This document shows positions 1 to 8,080 of a stretch of DNA of 34,490 bases, piece by piece. The stretch's first letter is position 1; every line of letters begins with the position of its first letter. The notes under the pieces are model-generated. The model was given only the letters and a program-made list of their open reading frames with translations. It did not search any database and had not been told where the DNA came from. The stretch lies in contig BNWW01000024.1 of assembly GCA_025999115.1 (NCBI GenBank), positions 1-34,490 on the forward strand, written 5' to 3'. This DNA comes from Bacteroidia bacterium. Its GTDB lineage: Bacteria > Bacteroidota > Bacteroidia > Bacteroidales > Azobacteroidaceae. Made by a program: the position numbers and the translations under genes.

Positions 1-52
1 ACCACTTTATTTTTTTGTTGGGAGCACTAAATTTAGTGATAATTTTTCAAAC

Positions 53-91
53 AGCAAAGCGTTTTAAGTATTTTATTTATAACGCTTTGCT
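53..91. repeat. Inverted repeat, 11-bp perfect stem, 17-nt loop
   Basis: The arms are AGCAAAGCGTT (53-63) and AACGCTTTGCT (81-91). It lies 8 bases beyond the stop codon of the minus-strand open frame at 99-251, where a terminator would sit, but no strong T-run follows the stem on that strand. A separate 14-bp perfect palindrome, CACTAAATTTAGTG, sits at 25-38. The function is not known. Confidence 0.5.
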
Positions 92-98
92 AATATAT

Positions 99-251
99 CT
101 AATCGCTTAATTGCGGATTTAAGGTATTACTTTTTACTAATTGCGTATTTTGTATTGTCATTGCCTCCAATCTTTGGAACAGCGTCCCAAGAAATTGTGG
201 ATATACAGTCAATCCAACATTGATGGCTTTTGCTTCATAGCTTTGAACACA
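99..251 (-). pseudogene. Possible C-terminal remnant of an unrecognised protein
   Basis: The minus strand is open for about 50 codons, bounded upstream by a stop at 252-254 and ending in TAG at 99-101. There is no suitable start codon. The translation has protein-like composition (contains SYEAKAINVGLTVYPQF and TIQNTQLVKSN), which suggests the tail of a decayed gene rather than chance. I do not recognise the family. Nothing else convincing is seen between 252 and 389. Confidence 0.25.
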
Positions 252-389
252 TCATGTGTTTGCAACAAAATTCATTGTCTAATCCTCATTGAATTTCGCA
301 TCAAAGATACTAATAAATTAACATTGCAGAAAAAACACATCAAAAAATTTGCATAATCCAAATTTTTGATATAAGGGGAACAGGAGATT

Positions 390-554
390 TTATTTCCTCA
401 TCTTCAAAGATTCTACTTTATCTCTAAGTATTTCAGCATCTTGCGTGTTCTGCTTCGCCCTTTCAATCTTCTCTATTTGTTCTCTTAGCAATTCTTCGTA
501 TTTCTCAACCTGTTTACGAATGATTTTGATACTGTCTTTATATTTGAATTGATT
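390..554 (-). pseudogene. 3' remnant of a coiled-coil protein gene
   Basis: The minus frame ends at TAA (390-392) and encodes a strongly charged heptad-like tail (for example KIIRKQVEKYEELLREQIEK, then LRDKVESLKMRK). That is a clear coiled coil. There is no start codon: reading upstream, the frame runs into the nested hairpin at 555-645 and then a stop at 591-593. It is best read as the last 55 codons of a gene cut off by rearrangement. Such tails occur in mobile-element and mobilisation proteins, but the family cannot be named. Confidence 0.45.
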
Positions 555-645
555 AGACCGACGGGATGTTAGCCTCGCAGAGCAAGGTTTCTATCGGACA
601 GAAACACACACTTGCTCCGCTAAAATATTGAACATCCTGCGGTCT
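555..645. repeat. Large nested imperfect palindrome (about 91 bp)
   Basis: Three nested pairs of arms fold into one long hairpin. The outer pair is AGACCGACGGGATGTT (555-570) with AACATCCTGCGGTCT (631-645). The middle pair is AGCAAG (581-586) with CTTGCT (611-616). The inner pair is GTTTC (587-591) with GAAAC (601-605). It lies exactly between two gene remnants, so it may mark a recombination boundary or be the end of a mobile element. Whether it is a recombinase site, a replication structure or a mobile palindrome cannot be decided from one copy. Confidence 0.6.
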
Positions 646-657
646 TTGTTACTATTC

Positions 658-945
658 TCATTTCCTTCGGCTTTCGCCTTTCAATTCAATGAAATTGAAC
701 ATGGCTTTTATCCGGTCGCCGGTCATTTTTCCGTATTGGTTTTCCGAACTCAAAGTTTCCAATGTGAAATTGCTTGTGCCGAGTGTCCATGTTCCGCTAT
801 CGTATCGTTCGCAAAGTAATTCGATAGTTGGACTCTTCATTCTCTCATCGCCGTATTCAAACCAATCCCTTTCCCAATAGAAACCGTTGGCAAGATGAAG
901 CAGGAAGAAATACAGGCGTGTTTCATTCGCCGTAAATCCCTGCTG
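658..945 (-). pseudogene. Chimeric remnant: replication-protein piece joined to DnaC/IstB-like C-terminus
   Basis: One open minus-strand frame holds two recognisable parts. The first (roughly 840-935) reads FTANETRLYFFLLHLANGFY, which resembles the N-terminal helical region of Bacteroidota phage and element replication proteins. The second (658-840) carries ERYDSG, a TSN strand, then GKMTGDRIKAMFNFIELKGE and a basic end. That is the C-terminal half of DnaC/IstB-like AAA+ helicase loaders, which end in DRI..MF...ELKGES.R. The Walker motifs are absent. The frame begins directly after an in-frame TGA (946-948). The junction of two different replication genes points to deletion between neighbours in a former integrated element. 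The DnaC-like call is more secure than the first part. Confidence 0.5.
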
Positions 946-1122
946 TCATGTTCGTGAAATGCCAGTATAAAGGCAACATTCCTCAAACGTGAATACACCC
1001 TTCTGAACGGCAGGGGCAAGTGAGGCTTTGGCCTGGGTCAGTTTCGAGACGCTTTCGGCAAACGCCATGACTTGCTTCGTGCCTTGAGTAGCCTCGACGT
1101 TGATAACGTAATTGATAGTATT
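946..1122 (-). pseudogene. Remnant of excisionase-like helix-turn-helix protein
   Basis: This is the same minus frame as the chimeric remnant, upstream of the in-frame TGA at 946-948 and closed by TAG at 1123-1125. The translation includes GTKQVMAFAESVSKLTQAK and ends in FTFEECCLYTGISRT. The 'F.T.EE...YTGIS' pattern is the first helix-turn of the DNA-binding excisionase/MerR-type domain common in Bacteroidota integrative elements. The protein stops just where the recognition helix (normally YLYKLT-like) should begin. It has no start codon, so it is a fragment. The family call is inferred from this motif only. Confidence 0.4.
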
Positions 1123-1241
1123 CTATTTGTTAATTGCTCAAGAATGTTTCCATCAACATTCATCTTATTACTTAATGGGAATTACAATCACTATTCCAAT
1201 GGCTTTTTTATGAATAAAAAACCAGGGTAAACGCACTAAAA

Positions 1242-2164
1242 TTAGGGGCTCAATAGTTGTTTTAAATAATTCATATCATAAGCGGCTTTGAGTCTTCTCT
1301 TTTTAAGAGAGAGTTTATCGTTTTGGTCATGAATGATTTGCAGGGCGATTTTTCTCAAAGTAGCAAGATTTTCAGCTGCATATCCTTTCTTTGTCCGGTT
1401 GTTTTCTTCTCATTCGCTTCCCGACAAGCTTCTATCCTGACTAAGGTTTGGATACCTGCCCATTGTTCCAAATGTTCTTTCAATAACACTTCTTTGGCGT
1501 TAAGGATGCTGCATTTACGGGTTTCATACCGTCCGTGAGCGTATTCCCATTCTTCCGATACACTCTGGGGGCGGTTCGTCCGGAAACCGTAAAGGGTATC
1601 TTCATACAAACTGCCCTGATTTTCTTTCAGCGACAGCAGATAATGTCCTTTTTTAGCTGTAATTTGTTGTGCTATTGACCGTTGGCAGCCAATGGCGTCT
1701 ATGCTGACTACGGCATCTTCAATGTCTATCTCATCAAGCAAAGAAGGTATGGCCGTAATTTCATTGCTTTTGTCTTCCACTTTTTTCTGCCCGATGCAAA
1801 GACGGTTTTCTGCAACCCATGCATTGACTATGTACAATCCATGATTGCCTCGACTTGTCGGAGAAACGCCCCGCAATTTCTTCCCGTCAAGACAAATCTG
1901 TTTCTCTGCCAACAAGCCTGCGATATCCTTTCCGTAATCGTTCAAACATTGGCGCAGAATATCCGGCTCCAACATCGAAAATACACGATTGAAGGTGTCA
2001 TGAGAGGGGATGCCGTTGGGCAACTCAATGTACTCCCGCAAAAAACTTTCGTGGGTGTGGCTGAACAGTACCATGTCTTCATAGTCTTCGCCATTGCTCA
2101 AATACGTCGCTAACCCGATAAACAGTATGTCTGATAACGTCTCACGGCAGACAGAGTTGGAATC
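1242..2164 (-). pseudogene. ISAs1-family transposase, internally deleted and frameshifted
   Basis: The main frame (1355 to about 2164) shows the ISAs1/H-repeat signature: ILFIGLATYLSNGEDYEDM, then LPNGIPSHDTFNRVF, the first catalytic Asp in LDGKKLRG and the second in VSIDAIGCQ. After EACREANEKKTT it runs out of frame and stops at 1355. In the next frame the normal C-terminus is present: RTKKGYAAENLATLRKIALQ and LSLKKRRLKAAYDMNYLKQL, ending with TAA at 1242-1244. The segment normally between these (about 50-60 residues with the HW..EN..HW region and the catalytic Glu) is missing. So this is one gene with an internal deletion, not two genes, and it is inactive. A possible IS end (CAGGGTAAACGCACTAAA, near 1223-1240) follows the stop. 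The opposite end was not found. Confidence 0.8.
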
Positions 2165-2200
2165 CTATAAAGAAATGATAAAAGCTAACATTTCAGAGGA

Positions 2201-2345
2201 TTACATACAGACCACCAAAGCCTTACATCCCACACCAAAAATTTCTTTTGATATGCGTACAACAAGGTTTTCAAATTCCTCATTATTAAGACTTTCGTAA
2301 CGTGCAGAAGGGGTTATTCTCGGTCGCCCGCATATTGGGCGTACA
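2201..2345 (-). pseudogene. Possible N-terminal remnant, unrecognised
   Basis: A minus-strand frame ending at TAA (2201-2203) reads PSARYESLNNEEFENLVVR followed by ISKEIFGVGCKALVVCM. Its first half looks like a genuine amphipathic protein start, of the kind seen before restriction-endonuclease-like domains (..EFE.LV..I...). No proper start codon is visible and it stops soon after. It lies directly upstream of the broken transposase. The identity is a guess. Confidence 0.25.
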
Positions 2346-2390
2346 CAAGCTCACATGTGCTAAATATCTTACAAATTTGTTACCAAACGC

Positions 2391-2421
2391 AAAGATATAC
2401 AAATATATTTGAAAAATGCAA
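2391..2421 (-). promoter_or_regulatory. Candidate Bacteroidota promoter pointing left
   Basis: On the minus strand TATCTTTG (2391-2398) matches the -7 consensus TAnnTTTG. A TTG lies 20 bases upstream (2419-2421) at the -33 position. It would drive transcription into the gene debris to the left, back to back with carAB. It is either a relic of the lost gene or chance in AT-rich DNA. Confidence 0.3.
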
Positions 2422-2454
2422 CCACTACATTCCATATTTTTTAATTATTTTTCA

Positions 2455-2462
2455 TACCTTTG
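2455..2462 (+). promoter_or_regulatory. -7 element of the carAB promoter
   Basis: TACCTTTG fits the Bacteroidota -7 consensus TAnnTTTG and sits 33 bases before the carAB start, implying a leader of about 28 bases. No clear TTTG is found at the -33 position, so the match is partial. No attenuator or riboswitch is evident in such a short leader. Confidence 0.5.
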
Positions 2463-2495
2463 CATCCCGATTAATAAAAGCCCAATTAACATTTT

Positions 2496-5400
2496 ATGGA
2501 CAAGAAAATTGCATTGGTACTTGAAAACGGACTAACGTTTCAGGGCTATTCCTTTGGTTATGAAGCGCCTGCTGCCGGCGAAGTCGTTTTCAATACCGCG
2601 ATGGTCGGGTATCCCGAAAGTCTTACAGACCCTTCTTATGCCGGTCAGATTCTGACCGTAACTTACCCGTTAGTAGGAAATTACGGCGTTCCCGAAGACC
2701 GGATTGTAAACGGATTATCCGAGTTTTACGAATCGGAAAAAATTCATGTCAGCGGATTGATTATCTCGGAATATTCGCACGAATACAGTCATTGGAATGC
2801 CTGCAAAAGTCTGGGCGATTGGCTGAAAGAACATAAAGTTCCGGGAATTTACGGCATCGACACGCGTGAACTGACTAAAATCATTCGCGAACAAGGATCT
2901 TTGTTGGGGAAAATTGTTTTTCCTGACGTCATGGCGGGCTTGACCCGCCATCCCCAAAAAGACGTTAATCAGAGGATTGCGGCTTCCGCCGCAATGACAA
3001 GCCAAAGTGATATAGATTTTATTGATCCGAATTTGGAAAATCTGGTAGCCCGTGTCAGTTGCAAAGAAGTTCTAACCTACGGCTTCGGTTCTAAAAAAGT
3101 GGTTTTGGTCGATTGCGGCGTGAAACACAATATTATAAGGTGTTTGCTGAAAAAAGACGTAACCATTATCCGCGTACCTTGGGACTACGATTTCAATCAA
3201 TTGGAATACGACGGTTTATTCATTTCCAACGGGCCGGGCGATCCGCAACATTGCCAAATCACCGTCGAACATATCCGTGAAGCGATGCGCCGAGGCAAAC
3301 CGATTGCCGGCATTTGCATGGGCAACCAATTGTTGGGAATCGCCGCCGGCGCAACCACTTACAAACTGAAATACGGACACCGCAGCCACAACCAACCGGT
3401 ACAAATGGAGGGAACAACCAAATGTTTCATCACTTCACAAAATCATGGTTATGTAGTAGATACGAAAACCTTGGGCGATGAATGGGAAATTTTGTTTACC
3501 AACATGAACGACGGCTCCAACGAAGGAATCCGGCACAAGACGCAACCTTGGTTTTCGGCGCAATTTCATCCGGAAGCGGCTTCGGGGCCAACAGATACCG
3601 AGTTTTTGTTTGATATGTTTATTGATAACATGAATGGCGCCACCAACCCCCTGAAGGGGGCTTTGGCGGACGCACAATTAGCGTCCGCAGTTCCCTCTTT
3701 AGGGGGCAGAGGGGGTAAACCCCAAAAAGTGCTTTTGCTTGGAAGTGGCGCCCTGAAAATCGGCGAAGCCGGCGAATTTGACTATTCCGGCTCCCAAGCT
3801 CTAAAAGCCCTGAAAGAAGAAGGCATCTACACCATATTAATTAACCCGAATATCGCCACGGTGCAAACATCCGAAGGCGTAGCGGATAAAATCTATTTCC
3901 TGCCGGTTACGCCGTTCTTCGTGGAAGAAGTCATCAAAAAGGAAAAACCCGACGGCATTTTGCTGTCATTCGGCGGACAAACGGCTCTTAATTGCGGAGT
4001 TGCACTATTCCAATCGGGCGTTTTTGAAAAATACAACCTCAAAGTGTTGGGAACTCCGGTTCAATCCATTATTGACACCGAAGACCGCGAATTATTCGTG
4101 AAAAAACTCGACCAAATCGACGTAAAATCCATCAAAAGCGTGGCGGTAGAAACCATTGCCGATGCCCATAAAGCGGCGGAAGAATTGGGTTATCCGATTA
4201 TCGTTCGCGCGGCTTACGCTCTGGGCGGTCTGGGAAGCGGTTTTTGCCATAATCCCGACGAATTGCAGATTTTGGCCGAAAAAGCCTTCAATTATTCGAA
4301 TCAATTATTAATCGAAAAATCGCTGAAAGGCTGGAAAGAGATTGAATATGAAGTAGTTCGCGACCGCTATGACAACTGTATCACCGTTTGTAACATGGAA
4401 AATTTCGACCCGCTGGGCATTCACACGGGCGAAAGTATTGTGGTAGCTCCTTCGCAAACATTGACCAACAAAGAATATCACAAACTGCGTGAATTAGCGA
4501 TTCGCATTATCCGCCACATCGGAATTGTGGGCGAATGTAACGTACAATACGCTTTCGACACAGTTTCGGAAGATTATCGCGTGATTGAAGTGAATGCGCG
4601 ATTGAGCCGTTCGTCGGCTTTGGCCTCGAAAGCCACCGGTTATCCGTTGGCGTTTATCGCGGCGAAATTAGCTTTGGGTTACGGCTTGCAAGATTTGAAA
4701 AACTCGGTTACAAAAACCACAACAGCGTTTTTTGAACCGGCTTTGGATTATATCGTTTGTAAAATCCCGCGTTGGGATTTAGGAAAATTTCACGGCGTAT
4801 CGAAAGAAATCGGTTCGAGTATGAAATCGGTGGGCGAAGTGATGTCTATCGGTCGCAGCTTTGAAGAAGTGATACAGAAGGGTTTACGCATGATTTCGCA
4901 GGGAATGCACGGTTTCGTCGCCAATAAAGATTTGGAAGTGGCCAACATCGACACAGCCTTGTCCGAACCAACCGACAAACGCATTTTCATTATCGCACAA
5001 GCTTTGGAAGCCGGTTATTCCATTGATAAAATCCACGAATTGACGAAAATTGACTTGTGGTTTTTACAAAAATTGCAATTGATTCATCAAACTTCCAAGG
5101 AAATCGAAAAATACAATTCGATAGAAGAATTGCCCGACGATTTGTTGCAAACAGCCAAGCAGAAAGGTTTTTCCGATTTTCAAATTACAAAATTATTATA
5201 CAAAAATTCCGATACGGCAACGGACGAAAAAGTGCATTTGCGTCAGATTCGCAAGGAAAAAGGCATCGTTCCGGTCGTGAAACAAATAGATACTTTAGCA
5301 GCTGAATATCCTGCACAAACCAATTATTTATACCTGACTTACAATGGAATAAAGAACGATGTTCATTATTTTGGCGATAAAAAATCGGTAATAGTTTTAG

Positions 5401-6929
5401 GTTCGGGCGCTTACCGGATCGGCTCGTCGGTGGAATTTGACTGGTGTTCGGTGAATGCCCTGGAAACCATTCGCAAACGCGGTTGGCGCGGCGTGATGAT
5501 TAACTACAATCCCGAAACCGTTTCGACCGATTATGATATGTGCGACCGCCTCTATTTCGACGAATTGACCTACGAGCGCGTGATGGACATTATCGAATTG
5601 GAAAATCCGCACGGTGTGGTTCTTTCCACCGGCGGACAAATTCCAAATAATCTCGCCTTATCATTAGATAAAGCTAACGTTCCGATTTTAGGAACTACCG
5701 CCGAAAAAATCGACAACGCCGAAGACCGGCACAAATTCTCTTCGATGCTCGACCGGTTGAATATCGACCAGCCACGATGGAAAGAATTAACTTCCTTATC
5801 CGACATTAATGCCTTTGTCGATGAAGTCGGATTTCCGGTTTTGGTACGGCCGTCGTATGTACTTTCCGGCGCGGCGATGAACGTTTGTTCCAATCAATCG
5901 GAATTGGAAACTTTCCTGAAATTGGCTGCCTATGTATCTCAAAAACATCCGGTGGTAGTCAGCGAATTTATCCAAAATGCCAAGGAAATTGAGATTGACG
6001 CCGTTGCGAATAAAGGCGAAATCATCACTTACGCCATTTCAGAACACATTGAGTTCGCAGGCGTTCACTCCGGCGATGCCACGATTCAATTTCCGCCACA
6101 ACGCCTTTATGTTGAAACGGTTCGGAAAATTAAACGGGTAGCACGAGCCATTGCACAGGCTTTGGAAATTACAGGACCATTCAATATCCAATTTTTGGCG
6201 AAAGACAATGATATTAAGGTGATCGAATGTAATTTGCGTGCATCGCGCAGTTTCCCATTTGTTTCCAAAGTATTGAAACTCAATTTCATAGAATTGGCAA
6301 CCCGTGTCATGTTGGGCGAAGAAGTCGAAAAACCGAACAAAAGCGAGTTTGAATTGGATTATGTGGGCATCAAAGCTTCGCAATTCTCGTTCTCGCGTTT
6401 GCAAAAAGCCGATCCCGTGCTGGGTGTGGATATGGCCTCGACTGGTGAAGTGGGCTGTATCGGCGACGATTATTACGAAGCGGTCTTGAAATCAATGCTT
6501 TCGGTGGGAATGCGTATTCCGAAAAAGAACATCCTGATTTCGAGCGGTGAACTGAAATCTAAAGTCGATTTATTGGAATCTTGCCAGTTGCTGCAACAAA
6601 AAGGTTATACGATTTACGCTACCGAAGGAACGCATAAATTCCTGATTGACAATCAAGTGCCGGCAATTCACGTAGCACAACCCTCGGAAACAACGCCCCT
6701 ACCCAATGCCCTGCAAATGATTCGCGAAAAACAAATCGATTTGGTCGTCAATATCCCAAAAAACCTAACGGCCGGCGAATTGTCGAACGGATACAAAATC
6801 CGGCGCGGCGCCATCGATTTCAATATTCCATTGTTTACTAATTCACGATTGGCGGCGGCGTTTATTCATGCGTTTTGTGAGATTGATATGGCGAATATTC
6901 CGATTAAGAGTTGGGATGAGTATAAATAA
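2496..6929 (+). CDS. carAB: Carbamoyl phosphate synthase, fused small and large subunits (CarA-CarB)
   Basis: Makes carbamoyl phosphate from glutamine, bicarbonate and two ATP for pyrimidine and arginine synthesis. Residues 1-380 are CarA: N-terminal domain, then the class I glutamine amidotransferase with Cys274 in GICMGNQLLG and His358/Glu360 in QFHPEA. From about 410 to the end is CarB: KVLLLGSGALKIGEAGEFDY opens the first ATP-grasp half, KKSVIVLGSGAYRIGSSVEF (from about 965) opens the second half, and an MGS-like allosteric domain (KGYTIYATEGTHKFL) closes it. Bacterial CarA and CarB are normally separate proteins. Here no stop or start separates them, and the linker (about 383-407) is encoded by a repeat. 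A second repeat adds about 24 residues (145-168) inside CarA. All key motifs are intact and the frame is open for 1,477 codons, so the enzyme is probably functional. The 3' end overlaps the converging glycosyltransferase gene by 87 bases. Confidence 0.95.
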   Translation: MDKKIALVLENGLTFQGYSFGYEAPAAGEVVFNTAMVGYPESLTDPSYAGQILTVTYPLVGNYGVPEDRIVNGLSEFYESEKIHVSGLIISEYSHEYSHWNACKSLGDWLKEHKVPGIYGIDTRELTKIIREQGSLLGKIVFPDVMAGLTRHPQKDVNQRIAASAAMTSQSDIDFIDPNLENLVARVSCKEVLTYGFGSKKVVLVDCGVKHNIIRCLLKKDVTIIRVPWDYDFNQLEYDGLFISNGPGDPQHCQITVEHIREAMRRGKPIAGICMGNQLLGIAAGATTYKLKYGHRSHNQPVQMEGTTKCFITSQNHGYVVDTKTLGDEWEILFTNMNDGSNEGIRHKTQPWFSAQFHPEAASGPTDTEFLFDMFIDNMNGATNPLKGALADAQLASAVPSLGGRGGKPQKVLLLGSGALKIGEAGEFDYSGSQALKALKEEGIYTILINPNIATVQTSEGVADKIYFLPVTPFFVEEVIKKEKPDGILLSFGGQTALNCGVALFQSGVFEKYNLKVLGTPVQSIIDTEDRELFVKKLDQIDVKSIKSVAVETIADAHKAAEELGYPIIVRAAYALGGLGSGFCHNPDELQILAEKAFNYSNQLLIEKSLKGWKEIEYEVVRDRYDNCITVCNMENFDPLGIHTGESIVVAPSQTLTNKEYHKLRELAIRIIRHIGIVGECNVQYAFDTVSEDYRVIEVNARLSRSSALASKATGYPLAFIAAKLALGYGLQDLKNSVTKTTTAFFEPALDYIVCKIPRWDLGKFHGVSKEIGSSMKSVGEVMSIGRSFEEVIQKGLRMISQGMHGFVANKDLEVANIDTALSEPTDKRIFIIAQALEAGYSIDKIHELTKIDLWFLQKLQLIHQTSKEIEKYNSIEELPDDLLQTAKQKGFSDFQITKLLYKNSDTATDEKVHLRQIRKEKGIVPVVKQIDTLAAEYPAQTNYLYLTYNGIKNDVHYFGDKKSVIVLGSGAYRIGSSVEFDWCSVNALETIRKRGWRGVMINYNPETVSTDYDMCDRLYFDELTYERVMDIIELENPHGVVLSTGGQIPNNLALSLDKANVPILGTTAEKIDNAEDRHKFSSMLDRLNIDQPRWKELTSLSDINAFVDEVGFPVLVRPSYVLSGAAMNVCSNQSELETFLKLAAYVSQKHPVVVSEFIQNAKEIEIDAVANKGEIITYAISEHIEFAGVHSGDATIQFPPQRLYVETVRKIKRVARAIAQALEITGPFNIQFLAKDNDIKVIECNLRASRSFPFVSKVLKLNFIELATRVMLGEEVEKPNKSEFELDYVGIKASQFSFSRLQKADPVLGVDMASTGEVGCIGDDYYEAVLKSMLSVGMRIPKKNILISSGELKSKVDLLESCQLLQQKGYTIYATEGTHKFLIDNQVPAIHVAQPSETTPLPNALQMIREKQIDLVVNIPKNLTAGELSNGYKIRRGAIDFNIPLFTNSRLAAAFIHAFCEIDMANIPIKSWDEYK
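2928..2998. repeat. REP-like palindromic element inserted in frame in carAB
   Basis: The element begins GTCATGGCGGG and ends CCGCAATGAC, with two small hairpins (GGCGGGCTTGACCCGCC, then TTGCGGCTTCCGCCGCAA) joined by a short spacer. The ends GTCATNGCGG are inverted copies of each other. It is translated as VMAGLTRHPQK...IAASAAMTS inside the CarA part and keeps the reading frame. Related elements lie at 12080-12151, 13759-13822 and 29777-29841. Confidence 0.85.
3642..3716. repeat. Composite repeat forming the CarA-CarB linker
   Basis: It contains CCCCCTGAAGGGGG, a perfect hairpin GCGGACGC (3666-3673) / GCGTCCGC (3681-3688), then CCCTCTTTAGGGGGCAGAGG. It encodes about 25 residues (NPLKGALADAQ..., PSLGGRGGK) exactly between the end of the glutaminase domain and the first ATP-grasp domain. 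Its sequence differs from the GTCAT...ATGAC family, so it is a second repeat type. Confidence 0.75.
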
Positions 6930-8066
6930 CCTCCCCCACTTCCGCCTCACAACCTCCGCCGTATAATGCGTATCCAATTTCCGTAAAGCATTCTGCCCCA
7001 TTGCCATACATCGTTCGGGATCATTCCATAAGGTGCGGATTTTCTCTGTCAAATCATCCGGATTATTCGGTTGAAAAAGTAATCCGGTTTGTTCGTGGTC
7101 GATGATTTCCAAAAATCCGGCGTGCGTGGGGCATATAGCCGGTTTAGCATGTTCGGCAATTTCTAAAATGGTTAGCGGAAATCCTTCGTAACAACGGCTG
7201 GCAATGACCAAAAAACGCGCTTTTTGGTAAAAATCGCTTAATTCGGTTTTGGAAATATGTCCCAGAAATCGACAGTTGGATGGAACCGGCTCGGTAACCG
7301 GCTCTTCTGCACGAGGCGATCCGGCAAAAACATATTGAATTTCAGGCGTTTGCGCCGCCGCTTGCAAAATCAAATCAACTCCTTTTTCTTTACTCAATCG
7401 ACCGGAAACGGCTACATAATCGCCCAATTGCGGTTCGTATCTTTCGATTTTGTCCAAAAAATTGGATATATGTACCATTTTTTGGACATCAAATCCCGCT
7501 TCTACCAATTTTTCAATTTGAAATTGGGTAATGCAAGCGTAAAAATCAACATTCTTGATATAGGCCTTTGTTTTGCGCGCATACCAATTGCGACCGGCGT
7601 AACCGATGCTTTTAACCCAATTCAATTCGCAATTGTAGCGGATACACGGCCATTCGTTGCCTTTTTGTAAACAGGTTTCGCAAGGTTTGGGTTCGGCGCG
7701 CCGCATAAATAAACCTAAGGGACAAATCAAACGAAAATTATGTACCGTCATGATAATCGGAACATTAGCTTGTTTGACCGGCTTCAAAACGGCCGGAGAA
7801 ATATAGGGATACAAATTATGAACAATCGCTACATCCGGACGATTTTTTTGCATGATTTTTTTGATTTCGCGTACCGACGAGGGCGAATAAAATCCCTGCA
7901 ATAAACCACTGAGATTGCCCCACAACGTATCGCGCAAACCTTCCGACGTTTTCCGGAAAACAGCTACTTCGTGTCCCATTTCGTGAAACAGGCGGATTTG
8001 TTGATCAACGACCCTTTCTTCGCCCGAATAAACACCATAATTATTATGTATCAGCAATATTTTCAT
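6843..8066 (-). CDS. GT4 glycosyltransferase
   Basis: The N-terminus MKILLIHNNYGVYSGEERVV is the donor-independent Rossmann start of GT-B enzymes of family GT4. The C-terminal half has VSGRLSKEKGVDLILQA and the nucleotide-sugar E-x7-E motif in EGFPLTILE. It would transfer an activated sugar to the growing glycan at the cytoplasmic face. A Cys-rich stretch near residues 120-150 (PCETCLQKGNEWPCIRYNC) resembles the cysteine insert of some GT4 enzymes. Last gene of the locus; 14 bases separate it from the upstream gene. Its final 29 codons lie antisense to the end of carAB, and that basic tail (NKRRRQS) looks unlike a normal GT4 end. The original stop may have been lost. Confidence 0.88.
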   Translation of the reverse strand: MKILLIHNNYGVYSGEERVVDQQIRLFHEMGHEVAVFRKTSEGLRDTLWGNLSGLLQGFYSPSSVREIKKIMQKNRPDVAIVHNLYPYISPAVLKPVKQANVPIIMTVHNFRLICPLGLFMRRAEPKPCETCLQKGNEWPCIRYNCELNWVKSIGYAGRNWYARKTKAYIKNVDFYACITQFQIEKLVEAGFDVQKMVHISNFLDKIERYEPQLGDYVAVSGRLSKEKGVDLILQAAAQTPEIQYVFAGSPRAEEPVTEPVPSNCRFLGHISKTELSDFYQKARFLVIASRCYEGFPLTILEIAEHAKPAICPTHAGFLEIIDHEQTGLLFQPNNPDDLTEKIRTLWNDPERCMAMGQNALRKLDTHYTAEVVRRKWGRLFILIPTLNRNIRHINLTKRMNKRRRQS

Positions 8067-8080
8067 TGAAAATCAAGCAT

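Noticed and set aside
1682..2113. 143-codon plus-strand open frame
   Set aside because: It is antisense to the ISAs1 transposase, which has clear family motifs; the plus-strand product has no recognisable features.
2094..2300. 68-codon plus-strand open frame before carAB
   Set aside because: It overlaps the transposase 5' end and a more protein-like minus-strand frame; no promoter or family resemblance.
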